Below, in pieces: positions 1 to 8,801 of a stretch of DNA of 64,000 nucleotides (the first letter of the stretch is position 1; each line of letters starts with the position of its first letter). This DNA comes from Alphaproteobacteria bacterium. GTDB taxonomy: Bacteria > Pseudomonadota > Alphaproteobacteria > Caulobacterales > Caulobacteraceae. The position numbers and the translations under genes were made by a program. The DNA is taken from the NCBI GenBank assembly GCA_018820205.1, contig JAHJOK010000009.1:1-64000 (forward strand), in the 5' to 3' direction. The notes under the pieces were generated by a model that saw nothing but the letters and a program-made list of their open reading frames with translations, had not been told where the DNA came from and searched no databases.

Positions 1-132
1 ACCGACCTGTCCCTGCACAGCCAGGCCCAGCTCAGCGCCATCGCCCGACAGCTCAACGAACGCCCCAGAAAGACCTTGCTCTACCGGACGCCTGCTGAAA
101 CCTTCGCCGAGTGTGTTGCCGCGATCAGTTGA
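1..132 (+). CDS. IS30-family transposase, C-terminal fragment (window edge)
   Basis: Frame 1 is open from the window edge to a TGA at 130-132 and encodes 43 residues. The piece [16 protein letters not shown] followed by a short tail is the usual C-terminus of IS30-family DDE transposases, where the last residues read roughly N-x-R-P-R-K-x-L-x-x-x-T-P. Only the tail is visible, so catalytic residues cannot be checked and the copy may be intact outside the window. It marks the left boundary of the accessory island. I could not identify the terminal inverted repeat downstream of the stop. Confidence 0.75.
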   Translation, partial: TDLSLHSQAQLSAIARQLNERPRKTLLYRTPAETFAECVAAIS

Positions 133-282
133 GCCCACCACGGAAAGCGGATATCGAAATGGAGCTCGATATCGGGCTTCGGTTCGATCTGGTCGCGCGT
201 CAGGCATGGTGTCGCGCAAATCCCAAGAGAGGGCGTCGAGGACGTCGGATCGAGGATGACGCCGGAGATCTGCGAAATCCAG

Positions 283-642
283 TTACGGTGTCGTGGCGTC
301 CGCCATTAAGCTCTCGAAGAACTGATCCCCAGCCAACACCATTCCGGCCGTGCATGTTGTGCGGTCCACAGCCTGAATTCTCCTTTGTCGGTCGGGGGTG
401 TCTTTAATGATCTCGGCGCGTCTGCGATCATAGTAGGCATCTAGAACCGGCCGAAGGGCGGGGCTCGAGGTGGAAGCAATACCTGCGAAACGGTCATAGA
501 TTTCGCTGTTGCCTATGACGTCCTCACAGAGCGCAAAAACGTCGATTGCATCCAACAGTTTAACTGAAGCCTGTTTGCTGAGCACGAGATCGTTGGGTCC
601 CATTGTTAAGGCGAGAGCCAACGCATGGGCAACTAGCGACAT
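283..642 (-). CDS. hypothetical protein, 119 aa
   Basis: I do not recognise this protein. It starts at an ATG with a strong purine-rich ribosome-binding stretch (GAGGTGAGG) about three bases upstream. The N-terminal 20 residues are hydrophobic (LVAHALALALTMG), and the rest is mixed helical, with a Tyr/Asp/Arg-rich middle (LDAYYDRRRAEI). It is less G+C-rich than the genes in the right half of the window, like the TIR operon that follows, which suggests transferred DNA. It is isolated, between an IS30 tail and degenerate sequence, so it may be a remnant. Confidence 0.4.
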   Translation of the reverse strand: MSLVAHALALALTMGPNDLVLSKQASVKLLDAIDVFALCEDVIGNSEIYDRFAGIASTSSPALRPVLDAYYDRRRAEIIKDTPDRQRRIQAVDRTTCTAGMVLAGDQFFESLMADATTP

Positions 643-1345
643 AGCCTCACCTCATCGGGCACAATAGCTGGACATAGTCTCTGATTGCGAGATTGCAGGT
701 AGTCGCAAACGTCCGCAATGGTCAGGAGCGGGCCTTCGGGTTGGAGGCGACGAACGTCTGATCTTCGCCGGCGAGCCAAAGTCTGTTCTTGGCGCGGCGT
801 TGCCCCCCGCCTGTTCCCGTCCCGTCCGCAAATGCGCATCGTCGGCATTCCCCGAAGGGACTCGAATCCCACGCGCCCAACGGCCCTAAAGCGAGGACGC
901 TACTTTTGCGCGCACTCCTTCACACGTACTCGACATTGCCAAGGTAGCAGGTTGATGCGATCGTCGTTTTGGTAAGTCGGAGACTCGGTTGGCTTGACCT
1001 GACCCCAGTTTCCCATCCAGCCATAACGAGAGTCCTTGGTTGATCTGATCCGCCCTCATTCTCTGGAGCACTCGAAGGTGGAGTTTTCCGGCCCGATTCA
1101 GGGTGACGCAGGATGGCTAGGGGACCGGCGGGCGTATGACCACAATAGGCAAGGGCGGGACGGAGACTTGCGCGGTATGCTTTTGCTTCAGACTGCCTTC
1201 CGGCTTCCCTTCGAGCAGCACTTCTACCAAAACGCCGCTTGGATGAATGCGAAAACAGTTCGCATTTTCACTTGCATCAATGAAGGGGGCACTAGGGACA
1301 TTTTAGACGGCGACAGAGATTTTAATGTTGCAGTAGTGCTGTAGC
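643..1345. other. gene-poor stretch with IS-like and tRNA-like remnants
   Basis: I see no convincing gene here. Around 843-885 the minus strand contains a T-arm-like stretch (GGGATTCGAGTCCC) without a complete cloverleaf. Around 996-1110 the text resembles the outer end and 5' leader of an IS3-type element (TGACCTGACCCCAGTTTCC, then AAGGTGGAGTTTTCCGG), but no transposase follows. A 102-codon open frame at 1036-1344 runs through this debris and is not supported as a gene. The last 150 bases before the TIR-STAND gene are A+T-rich and probably hold its promoter. Confidence 0.4.
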
Positions 1346-4168
1346 ATGGCGCGGGGGCTTAAACACATCCTGCCGCATCAACACATTGACGCATTGGCGC
1401 ACCATCCCGAATTGTTCATCAGTTACTCTTCAACAGATCTCGATGTTGTCACTAGCATAGCAGATGCGCTTAACTCGGCCGAGATATCATTTTTCTTTGG
1501 CAGTCGGGACATAGGTGCCGGAAAGAATTTTGCTCTCGAGATTGTTCAAGCGATATCGAGGTGTGATGTCTTTTTGTTGTTGCTTTCCGAGGCAGCAGGC
1601 GCGTCGGCACATGTTCGTCGGGAAGTTGCTCTCGCAATTGACGAGGGCAGAGAAATTCTCCCTATTTCATTGCCCAAGACCAAGTATCCGATCGGGTTCA
1701 GCGCGGACTGGACATATTGGCTGAGCGCCGTTCAAGTTGTCCCCTTTGTGGACGCTGCAAGCACCGCGAAACTCGTTGCACAGACACTGCGCGCCCATAG
1801 TACGGCCTCTGTGAAGCCAACCGTCGGTGCGCGAGACGCGAGTCTGTTGACGAGCCGCCCGAGGGTTGCAGTGCGTGGACGCACGACGCCGAGCTCGCTG
1901 CTTCGCCCCGAGCTCGACGCCATACCGTTGATTGGACGCGATGAGGAGCTTCTTCGGCTTGGATTATGGGCAACAGACGATGATGACTTCGATGTGCGTC
2001 TGCTGACGGGCGGGGCCGGCCAGGGCAAAAGCCGTATCGCACATGAGTTGGGTCGCAGTCTTCAGGCACAAGGCTGGACCAGCCAATGGGTCCATGTGGG
2101 TGCAAATGGGCGTGACGTCATCGCGGCGCTTCCTAGCGGCCCCGTACTGCTTGTCATCGACTACGCGGAATCGCGGGGCAACGAAATCGCTGACCTGCTT
2201 AGCGCTGTCGAGGACATGGGGCTCTTGGGCAAGGCTCGAATGCTGCTGCTAGCGCGCAGCCGGACGGACTGGTGGCGCCGGCTTCGGTCACGCTGCGCTG
2301 CGGGCGGCCTGCTCGACGACGTCACGGTTCAAGACTTGGCGCCCTTGGTAGACGAACCTTTGGCTGTAGAGCAACTCTACAAGGCGGCGGTGAAGGTCTT
2401 CACCGCCGCGTTTCGCCGCACGTCCCTAGGGGAGCAGTTCTTACATTACCGCCGGTTTTCGTCAGCGCTTGACGTCATCCAAGCCGCGCTCGCGGATGTG
2501 TTAGTCGGTGACGCCGACACAGGTCGCACGGCAACGGCTCGACTGCTATCGCGCGAGCGGCAGTACGCCCACGCGGTAGCAGTTGCAGACGGTTTGACGA
2601 CGCTGGACATTCCAGACTTGGATCGATTCAGTGCCCTATTCACGATCTTTGGAGCTTCCGGAGAGGACGAGGCAGTTGCGCTGCTGGCGTGCGCCGATGG
2701 CGGGCTGCCGCTGCTGGAACTCCGCAAGGTCGCGAGGCTGTTTCACCGTCTGTATCCGGGCTCAACCAGTTTCATCGACGGTTTGCGCCCTGCCGCTCTT
2801 GCCGCTGACTTTATCGCAGAACTCATCGATGAAGATGGAGGCATTGTGGGCCTCGCCCAGGCGAGTAATCTATTCCGAGATCAGCCTGCGCGCCTGCGCA
2901 GTGGCCTCACAACGCTCACCCACTCTGCAGCGAAGCACGCAAAAGTGCGTCCGGTACTGCGTATGATGGTGGACAGCGGCGGGCAAGCGACCTTGCTGGC
3001 CGCGGTGACCGTTGCTGCCGAGGTCGAAGACGCGTCGGCTCTCGTCGATTGCATGATCGCTGCAGTCGAGGCAGCCGGGTCGAGCATCGACACGGTTGAA
3101 CTGTTACGTGCGGTCCCGAGCCAGACGGTAAACTTGGCTACGTTCGCCGCAACTTTAGCCGACAAAGTGCTGAACGACCTGCCGCCGGCTGGGGCGCGTA
3201 ATGTCGATCAGGCGGGCCTGGTTCTGCAGTGTTCCAACCGGTTCAGCGATGCCGGTTGGGGTGAGCAGGCGGCGGCGACAGCGCGTGAAGCGATCAGCGA
3301 CCTTGCCAACCTCTCCGGTGGCGGGCCCGCCGTGCAGCGATTGTTTGCTGGCGCTTTAAGCAACTTCTCAAACCGCCTGTGGGAGATAGGCAAGCTGCAA
3401 GAAGCGCTCGCACCCGCAGAGCAGGCGGTAAAAGAATTTGCCCGGGCGTCCGCAACGGCGGTCGAGGTAGCTGCGGCGCGCAATAACCTTGCTTTCCGCC
3501 TCATTGAGGCCGGCGAGCTCACTAGGGCACGCGATCATGGCCGGGATGCGGAGGAAATCTGCCGCCAAGCCATTGAACAGGGAATTCATGGTGCCGATAT
3601 TGGTTTGGCCTCGGCACTCAACAATCTCACCTGCGCCTATGTCGGCCTGGGCGCCTACGACCTCGCCGCCGCCGCGGGGCTGGAGGCCGTATCTCTACGA
3701 CGGTCACAGGCCCAAGGGGACCGCGACCGGTTCTTGCCCAACGTAGCTCGGGCACTGGCGAATGCCGCTCCTGGCGTACATGCCTGTGGCGACCGTTCCG
3801 TCGCCGAAACGATGATCACAGAGGCACGTGCTCTGCATGTCATCACAGGCCGCAGCGCGAACATCTTTCGCTACGAAGAGGTGGAGAGCACGGTGCTCGC
3901 CGCCGTGATGCAAGCTGTGGCTGGTGAGGTGCCCCGGGCTGCCAATACACTTGAGGAAGCCGCGGCTATGCTGTTGACCCTTGAGAATGGCCTGGGGGAC
4001 CTCGTGCCGAGGATCGCTCAGGTCATCGAGTGCAATCGGCGTGTTCTTGCGGAGGAAACCGAGCTGAATTGGGTTGACGTCATGACTGTTCGCAATACTG
4101 CCCTGGATGCACTTGGCCATTCCACCATGTTGGTCATCCCGCAGTTGCTTGAGTTCAAGGATTTATGA
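1346..4168 (+). CDS. TIR-STAND NTPase-TPR protein, putative defence sensor/effector
   Basis: This 940-residue protein has three parts. Residues 22-110 form a TIR domain: it opens with FISYSSTD, and Glu93 in VRREVALA sits where TIR NADases carry their catalytic glutamate. Residues ~190-430 are a STAND-type NTPase with Walker A GGAGQGKSR (222-230) and Walker B VLLVIDYAE (267-275). The remaining ~500 residues are helical and TPR-like, for example the NNLAFRLIEAGELTRARDHG stretch. Bacterial proteins with this layout are typically antiphage or stress sensors: the TPR part senses, the NTPase oligomerises and TIR cleaves NAD+ or makes a nucleotide signal. It is first in a coupled operon; its stop overlaps the next ATG. 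The TIR coding part is clearly A+T-richer than the host genes, a sign of transfer. No clear ribosome-binding site precedes this ATG. Confidence 0.88.
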   Translation: MARGLKHILPHQHIDALAHHPELFISYSSTDLDVVTSIADALNSAEISFFFGSRDIGAGKNFALEIVQAISRCDVFLLLLSEAAGASAHVRREVALAIDEGREILPISLPKTKYPIGFSADWTYWLSAVQVVPFVDAASTAKLVAQTLRAHSTASVKPTVGARDASLLTSRPRVAVRGRTTPSSLLRPELDAIPLIGRDEELLRLGLWATDDDDFDVRLLTGGAGQGKSRIAHELGRSLQAQGWTSQWVHVGANGRDVIAALPSGPVLLVIDYAESRGNEIADLLSAVEDMGLLGKARMLLLARSRTDWWRRLRSRCAAGGLLDDVTVQDLAPLVDEPLAVEQLYKAAVKVFTAAFRRTSLGEQFLHYRRFSSALDVIQAALADVLVGDADTGRTATARLLSRERQYAHAVAVADGLTTLDIPDLDRFSALFTIFGASGEDEAVALLACADGGLPLLELRKVARLFHRLYPGSTSFIDGLRPAALAADFIAELIDEDGGIVGLAQASNLFRDQPARLRSGLTTLTHSAAKHAKVRPVLRMMVDSGGQATLLAAVTVAAEVEDASALVDCMIAAVEAAGSSIDTVELLRAVPSQTVNLATFAATLADKVLNDLPPAGARNVDQAGLVLQCSNRFSDAGWGEQAAATAREAISDLANLSGGGPAVQRLFAGALSNFSNRLWEIGKLQEALAPAEQAVKEFARASATAVEVAAARNNLAFRLIEAGELTRARDHGRDAEEICRQAIEQGIHGADIGLASALNNLTCAYVGLGAYDLAAAAGLEAVSLRRSQAQGDRDRFLPNVARALANAAPGVHACGDRSVAETMITEARALHVITGRSANIFRYEEVESTVLAAVMQAVAGEVPRAANTLEEAAAMLLTLENGLGDLVPRIAQVIECNRRVLAEETELNWVDVMTVRNTALDALGHSTMLVIPQLLEFKDL

Positions 4169-5115
4169 TGCGGCCCCTTGTTGTCGGGGTCTCCAGCGCG
4201 ACCCTCCAAAACATAAACCCGCTCCCACGATGGCTACAGCTGGTGGATGCCGACCGGGCCGACGAGAGGCCGGTGGCGCTTTGGCGCCGCCAAGCTGACC
4301 GCACCGCCTGGCTCGTCACAGCGCTGGAGCGCCACCCCACCGTGACATGGGTCCACACCGATACGGCGGGCGTTGATCGGCTACCGTTAGCCAGAATGCA
4401 ACAGCGCGGCATCTTGCTCTCGCACGCTCGAGGCGTACACACCCCGGCCGTGGCCGAATGGACGGTGGCCGCACTGTTTACGGCAGCCAAGCGCATGGAC
4501 GTTGTTGTGCGTCACAGCGACCTTCGGGCCTGGATACCACCGACCGGCACACGGCAGCTTGCCGGGGCGCACGTGCTGGTACTCGGCCTCGGCTCTATCG
4601 GCTCCGCTATCGCCGTCTGTTGCCGAGCGCTCGGAATGCGGGTGACCGGCGTCGTCCGAGACGCCCACACCCGCGTGACTGAAAGCCCCACTGATGTGCT
4701 CGTTGGCACCGACGACGGATGGCACCACCTCTTGTCCGACATATCGTATGTTGTTCTCAGCGCCCCACTGACCTCCGCGACACGCGGCCTCCTGGGTAGG
4801 CGTGCGCTTCGCTTGCTTCCACCGCATGCGTGGATCATCAACGTTGCCCGCGGCGAGCTGCTGGATGAGGAGGCGCTCGTCGAAGAGTTGGATGCTGGCC
4901 GCCTCGGCGGCGCAGTTTTGGATGCGTTCAGCCAAGAGCCGCTGCCAACGGGTCATCAACTTTGGGGCCGACCAAACGTCATCGTCAGTCCTCACTCGTC
5001 AAGTCAGGCCGATACGTCCGACGCACGGGCTGCAGCGCTATTCCTCAAGGAAGCCGGGCGGTTCACTCGGTCCGAGCCATTGGTCAGTGCCTGCGAGTAC
5101 GACAAGGGGTACTAA
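4165..5115 (+). CDS. D-isomer-specific 2-hydroxyacid dehydrogenase family protein
   Basis: This 316-residue protein is an NAD(P)-dependent oxidoreductase that would interconvert a 2-keto acid and a 2-hydroxy acid. The Rossmann motif GLGSIG is at 141-146. The family's catalytic triad is complete: Arg229 in NVARGEL, Glu258 in SQEPLP and His277 in SPHSSS. Its ATG overlaps the stop of the TIR-STAND gene in the ATGA arrangement, so the two are translationally coupled. An operon-internal hydroxyacid dehydrogenase followed by an aminotransferase, a ligase and a methyltransferase points to building a modified amino- or hydroxy-acid compound rather than central metabolism. The substrate cannot be told from the sequence. 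Confidence 0.88.
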   Translation: MMRPLVVGVSSATLQNINPLPRWLQLVDADRADERPVALWRRQADRTAWLVTALERHPTVTWVHTDTAGVDRLPLARMQQRGILLSHARGVHTPAVAEWTVAALFTAAKRMDVVVRHSDLRAWIPPTGTRQLAGAHVLVLGLGSIGSAIAVCCRALGMRVTGVVRDAHTRVTESPTDVLVGTDDGWHHLLSDISYVVLSAPLTSATRGLLGRRALRLLPPHAWIINVARGELLDEEALVEELDAGRLGGAVLDAFSQEPLPTGHQLWGRPNVIVSPHSSSQADTSDARAAALFLKEAGRFTRSEPLVSACEYDKGY

Positions 5116-5118
5116 GTG

Positions 5119-6321
5119 ATGTCGATATCATGGCCCGTCTATTCGGCCGCGGTCCAGCGTCGAGTCGCCCAAGCCGTCGCGAGGGGCGAAGTCTACGACT
5201 ACGCGGGCACCTCCGGGGCAGTCGTTGACCTCGAACGGCTGTTTAACGCGCACCATGGAGGTCGGCATTGCCTTTCATTCAACTCGGGAACAAGCGCACT
5301 TTATGCCGCATATGGTGCGCTAGGCCTTGGGCCCGGCGATGAGGTCGTCGTACCCAACTTCACTTTCTTGGCTACCGTCTCACCACTGCTGTGGCTGGGT
5401 GCCACCCCCGTCCTATGCGACTCAGATGTCGCGGAGCCCGGCGTTTGCGTAGAGACGATAAGTCGGTGTCTCACCGAGCGCACCCGCGCAATTTCTGTAA
5501 CCCACCTGTTTGGCAACCCCGTGGCGATTGGCTCAATCGCTCAGCTCGCTCGACAGCACAACCTAAAGCTCATTGAGGATTGTTCACACGCGCACGCGTC
5601 GACTATCGGTGGGGACCCGGTCGGACTATCAGGAGACGCGGCCATCTACAGCGTCGGGTCGACTAAGATGGTGTCGGGCGGACACGGTGGCCTGCTGCTG
5701 ACACCGCACGACGATGTCTGGGACGCGGCCCTGCTCATCGGCCACTTCAAGCCACGCCCGCGAGCGGACCTGGTTGACCCGCAACTGCGACGACACGCTG
5801 AGTTCGGTCTGGGTGGCAACCTCCGCATGAGCCCGCTCGCGGCGTTGCTCGCGATAGATCACATGAGCCGGCTTACAGAGTTAAGCGCCGCGAAGATCGC
5901 AAACGTCGCAGTGCTCGACGAGGCCGTCGGCACGGGCCTCGTCCCGGTTCGGACGACTGACCACCGCGTCAACGGCACTTTCTTCGACATCGTGTACAGC
6001 TTGCCTCCGAACGAGCCACCCGCGGAGCGAGACAAGCTAGTGACGCGTCTTGTTGCTGCGGGCGTGCCCGCACGCGCGCCGTCGACCCGACCGATCAATC
6101 GTGTGCTTCGTTCCATCGGACAGGCCGGCAACGCCCGGTCCGGGCCGCTGTGGGAAGGGTTGAGACAACTCGCTGCGGCGGCGCCGTCCGACGCCGAACT
6201 CCCCGCGAGTACGACCGCACACGATCGCATGGTGAGCTTCCCTTCGACTTTGTTCCATGACGCGAGCTGCTCCTATGCTCACGAAATCGCAGAGGCCACG
6301 CGCAAGGTGCTGCATCAGTGA
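5119..6321 (+). CDS. DegT/DnrJ/EryC1/StrS-type PLP-dependent aminotransferase
   Basis: This fold-type I PLP enzyme of about 400 residues usually aminates a keto sugar or related carbonyl. Visible landmarks, counted from the GTG at 5116, are the SFNSGTSALYAAYGALG cofactor loop (54-70), VVVPNFTFLAT (77-87), Asp155 in IEDCSHAH for the pyridine nitrogen, and the probable Schiff-base Lys184 in GSTKMVSGGHGG. The GTG at 5116 directly abuts the previous stop; an ATG follows at 5119 and either may start translation. In this operon the substrate could be the keto acid linked to the upstream dehydrogenase, though family members mostly act on nucleotide sugars. The C-terminal ~100 residues are less typical and may set a new specificity. 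Confidence 0.86.
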   Translation: MSISWPVYSAAVQRRVAQAVARGEVYDYAGTSGAVVDLERLFNAHHGGRHCLSFNSGTSALYAAYGALGLGPGDEVVVPNFTFLATVSPLLWLGATPVLCDSDVAEPGVCVETISRCLTERTRAISVTHLFGNPVAIGSIAQLARQHNLKLIEDCSHAHASTIGGDPVGLSGDAAIYSVGSTKMVSGGHGGLLLTPHDDVWDAALLIGHFKPRPRADLVDPQLRRHAEFGLGGNLRMSPLAALLAIDHMSRLTELSAAKIANVAVLDEAVGTGLVPVRTTDHRVNGTFFDIVYSLPPNEPPAERDKLVTRLVAAGVPARAPSTRPINRVLRSIGQAGNARSGPLWEGLRQLAAAAPSDAELPASTTAHDRMVSFPSTLFHDASCSYAHEIAEATRKVLHQ

Positions 6322-7316
6322 CGAGTCATGCAGCCACACTCGCAGTCATTTCTCCGGGCTCGGTACAGATTTGGTACGACGCCTTTGCGGGTGACAACGA
6401 CCCGTCGCTGTTTATTGGTGAGAAGTGTCACCCGGTTGACGTAGTCAAAGCCATCACGCAGCATCCCGATAAGGCCAACACCCGGCTATTCTCCAGCCAC
6501 GCCAGCCTCCGACGCGACCGCGCTGTAGCGCAGACTCTCATGGACCTTGGACTGCGCGTGAGCGTCCAGTCTGCGTTGGCCGTAAATGCTGGTACGGACC
6601 GCGTCTGGGCACGCGAGCGATTGGCCGCGCGACAGGTGCCGCAACCAACATGGGGTGTGGGTCCCAGCACGATGGCGGGCGCGGGGGGCCAAGTTCTCGT
6701 CAAGGGGCGCGGGTCGACTCAGAGCCAAGCCATTCGGTGGGCAACACAACCGAGCGATGTCGACGCTTCCGACTACTGGGAATGTTACATTGGTGGTGTC
6801 GAGTTCTCCGTCGTACTCTTCCGAGAACATGGCCAGACGACAATACTTCCAATAGTCTATAAGGGACCGGCCCAGCGTGACCTGCTTCCTCCGTGGCGCC
6901 GCTTGCGGCTGTGCCCGCCGCCTGCTGCGTACGACTACGTCGTGGAGACCTTGAGCATGCTGGGTCGGACCGTCGCTGAAGCGCTGGACATCTGGGGCTT
7001 CGCGGAGGCCGAGTTTGTGGTCACTCCCGATGGGGAGGCTTACCTGCTCGAGGTGAACCCTCGCATTTCAGGCACCTTGCGGGTCGCGGCGATGGCCGCC
7101 AGCGCTCCAATCTTTGATCACCAGCGGTTCCCCGGCGGGCGTGACTGGCCTGCTAGCGGGTATGCCTGCGAAGCACCCTACGACGGCGCACCCTTTGTGA
7201 CCGCCAATGTGATTGCGACATCCCGCATCACCTGCCGCGCGGATGACCCGGACCACTCTAGAGCAATCTTGGACCGCCACGTTGTTGGGCTACGTTGGCC
7301 AGCGAAATTGCAATGA
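6318..7316 (+). CDS. ATP-grasp domain ligase
   Basis: The ~332-residue product resembles ATP-grasp carboxylate-amine ligases, which activate a carboxylate as an acyl phosphate and join it to an amine. The nucleotide-binding lysine is probably in VLVKGRGS (126-133). The metal-binding end motif is clear: AYLLEVNPRISGT (241-253), with Glu245 and Asn247 as Mg2+ ligands. The N-terminal ~100 residues form the preceding Rossmann-like part. The start is a GTG overlapping the previous stop (GTGA). In the operon this enzyme is the natural candidate to condense the amino product of the DegT enzyme with a second building block, giving a dipeptide-like or amide compound. That role is inference. Confidence 0.8.
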   Translation: MTSHAATLAVISPGSVQIWYDAFAGDNDPSLFIGEKCHPVDVVKAITQHPDKANTRLFSSHASLRRDRAVAQTLMDLGLRVSVQSALAVNAGTDRVWARERLAARQVPQPTWGVGPSTMAGAGGQVLVKGRGSTQSQAIRWATQPSDVDASDYWECYIGGVEFSVVLFREHGQTTILPIVYKGPAQRDLLPPWRRLRLCPPPAAYDYVVETLSMLGRTVAEALDIWGFAEAEFVVTPDGEAYLLEVNPRISGTLRVAAMAASAPIFDHQRFPGGRDWPASGYACEAPYDGAPFVTANVIATSRITCRADDPDHSRAILDRHVVGLRWPAKLQ

Positions 7317-8068
7317 CCGATTATCAGGCTACTGGCTACGCGCGACGTTTCGCTCGCGCGCGGGCGTTTGACAGCACGACCCAAGCTGTGTGGGTGGCAG
7401 AGCTCTGTCGCTTGGCAGGCCCAACTCGCCTCGCCACAGTTGTAGACTTGGGTGCCGGGACCGGGCGGTTCTGGCCCATACTGCGCGAGGCTTGGCAGTC
7501 CGAGTGCATCATCGCCATCGACAAGTCATCGCGGATGTTAGCAGCGGCCGACACTTCCTCTGATGTGCACACGATCGTCGGGGATATCGACGACCTGCCC
7601 GACTTCGGTGAGGTCGACGGCGGATTGTGTTCCATGGTGTTGCACTACAGCCGCGACCCAGTGGCCGTTTGCCGGCGCCTGTATTCCGCGATACGCCCCG
7701 GCGGGCTGCTTTGTATTAGAACTGCCACCCAAGAAAATATCGGGGCTCACGGATTTCTGCGGTACTTCCCAACCGCGCAGGCTGCGGAGCGGGCGGTGAT
7801 GCCGACCTTGGAGGCCGTGATCGGTTGGTTAATCCAAGCTGGGTTCACGTCCGTTCAGACAAAATGGGTCACTACCGTGCCTGCGAGAAGCTACCCCGAC
7901 TATCTGGGCAGCGTCGCGAGTCGGGGATTCCCGTCTCTTCAGCTAGTACCGGCCATGGAGTTCTGGCGAGGTTTTGGCCGGCTCACGATCGCATGCGCCA
8001 CTCGCCGACTCCGGCAACGTACGGTTCCAGCGGACCACACCCTCTTGGTCAGTGCGGTGCGACCGTGA
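7313..8068 (+). CDS. class I SAM-dependent methyltransferase
   Basis: The 251-residue protein has a clear SAM-binding motif I, VVDLGAGTGRFWP (43-55), an acidic end of strand 2 (IAIDKS) and a post-motif GDIDDLPDFGEVDGGLCSMVLHY region typical of small-molecule methyltransferases of the UbiE/BioC type. The ATG at 7313 overlaps the ATP-grasp stop (ATGA). A longer frame from a TTG at 7295 exists but would overlap the upstream gene more deeply and is less likely. It would add a methyl group to the metabolite made by the operon, or to a host target. No DNA-target recognition features are visible, so a modification-enzyme role is unlikely. Confidence 0.85.
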   Translation: MTDYQATGYARRFARARAFDSTTQAVWVAELCRLAGPTRLATVVDLGAGTGRFWPILREAWQSECIIAIDKSSRMLAAADTSSDVHTIVGDIDDLPDFGEVDGGLCSMVLHYSRDPVAVCRRLYSAIRPGGLLCIRTATQENIGAHGFLRYFPTAQAAERAVMPTLEAVIGWLIQAGFTSVQTKWVTTVPARSYPDYLGSVASRGFPSLQLVPAMEFWRGFGRLTIACATRRLRQRTVPADHTLLVSAVRP

Positions 8069-8598
8069 GCCGGACCGTCTTCCTCGCCCATTCGATTAGT
8101 AGTGCGAGCCCTGAATCAGCCGTTGAGGACATCGCACGGATAGCGCGGGAGGAACTCGTAAAGGCGGGGTGGAGAGTTCTTCCCCGGGAACGTGAACCGC
8201 TGGCGGGAATATTGGCTCGCGCAATGCACGGCGATGGTCGGGCGATGGTGGCATCCAATGTTGCCTCCATCGTCAACAGCGACCTTATACTGATCGTCGC
8301 GGAGGACTACCGCTCGCCATCAAGCGTTTGGGTCGAGGCCGGGATCGCTTTAGCCGCGCGAGTTTGCGGTGTCGTCATCGCGGGTCCAAACGTGGCGCTG
8401 CCGCTTCTAGTCACATCATCACTCGGCTCGACGTCCGAGGAACTTCCGCCCTGGCACCGCATCCCACTGGACCTCTTTGGCATTTCGGCCGAGTTGCGGC
8501 TTAAATTCACCCGTCAAGCGGTACATGACGCAATCGCCTGGGCTGATGCGATTGTTCCGTCTCCATCTGCAGTCGGAAATTTGCCGCGCGATGGCTGA
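8065..8598 (+). CDS. nucleoside 2-deoxyribosyltransferase-like / TIR-related small protein
   Basis: This 177-residue protein starts at a GTG overlapping the previous stop (GTGA). It begins with a beta strand and loop (RTVFLAHSISS), followed by a helix. Asp73 occurs in VNSDLILIVAE, and SSVWVEAGIALAARVCGVVIAGP (87-109) places Glu91 where nucleoside deoxyribosyltransferases carry their nucleophilic glutamate (the WxExG-type helix). NDT-like and TIR folds are related glycosyl/NAD-processing families. The likely role is cleaving or transferring a ribosyl or deoxyribosyl group on a nucleotide, perhaps producing or removing a signal used by the TIR-STAND protein. It closes the six-gene operon. A divergent TIR domain is the alternative reading. 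Confidence 0.62.
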   Translation: MSRTVFLAHSISSASPESAVEDIARIAREELVKAGWRVLPREREPLAGILARAMHGDGRAMVASNVASIVNSDLILIVAEDYRSPSSVWVEAGIALAARVCGVVIAGPNVALPLLVTSSLGSTSEELPPWHRIPLDLFGISAELRLKFTRQAVHDAIAWADAIVPSPSAVGNLPRDG

Positions 8599-8801
8599 CA
8601 AACATGTGTGGTTCATCATCTGATAGTTGAAGGCGCGCTCATCGATATCCGCGTGGTCGAGCTGGCCCCAAGTGCCCCTTCCACAATCTCGCCGGCGCAT
8701 TTTGGCCGAAGATTGAATGGTAGGCGGGTCTATGCGCTCGCGGCTCTCGCGCTTTAGTGGCATGCTCCGCGCTGAAAGCTTGACCGGGACGGGGGCGTGC
8801 G

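Noticed and set aside
633..872. 79-codon leftward frame overlapping the 119-aa hypothetical gene
   Set aside because: Arg-rich, covers the tRNA-like segment, and has no supporting ribosome-binding site.
1036..1344. 102-codon frame just before the TIR-STAND gene
   Set aside because: It runs through IS-like leader sequence, has no recognisable domain, and its likely role is non-coding.
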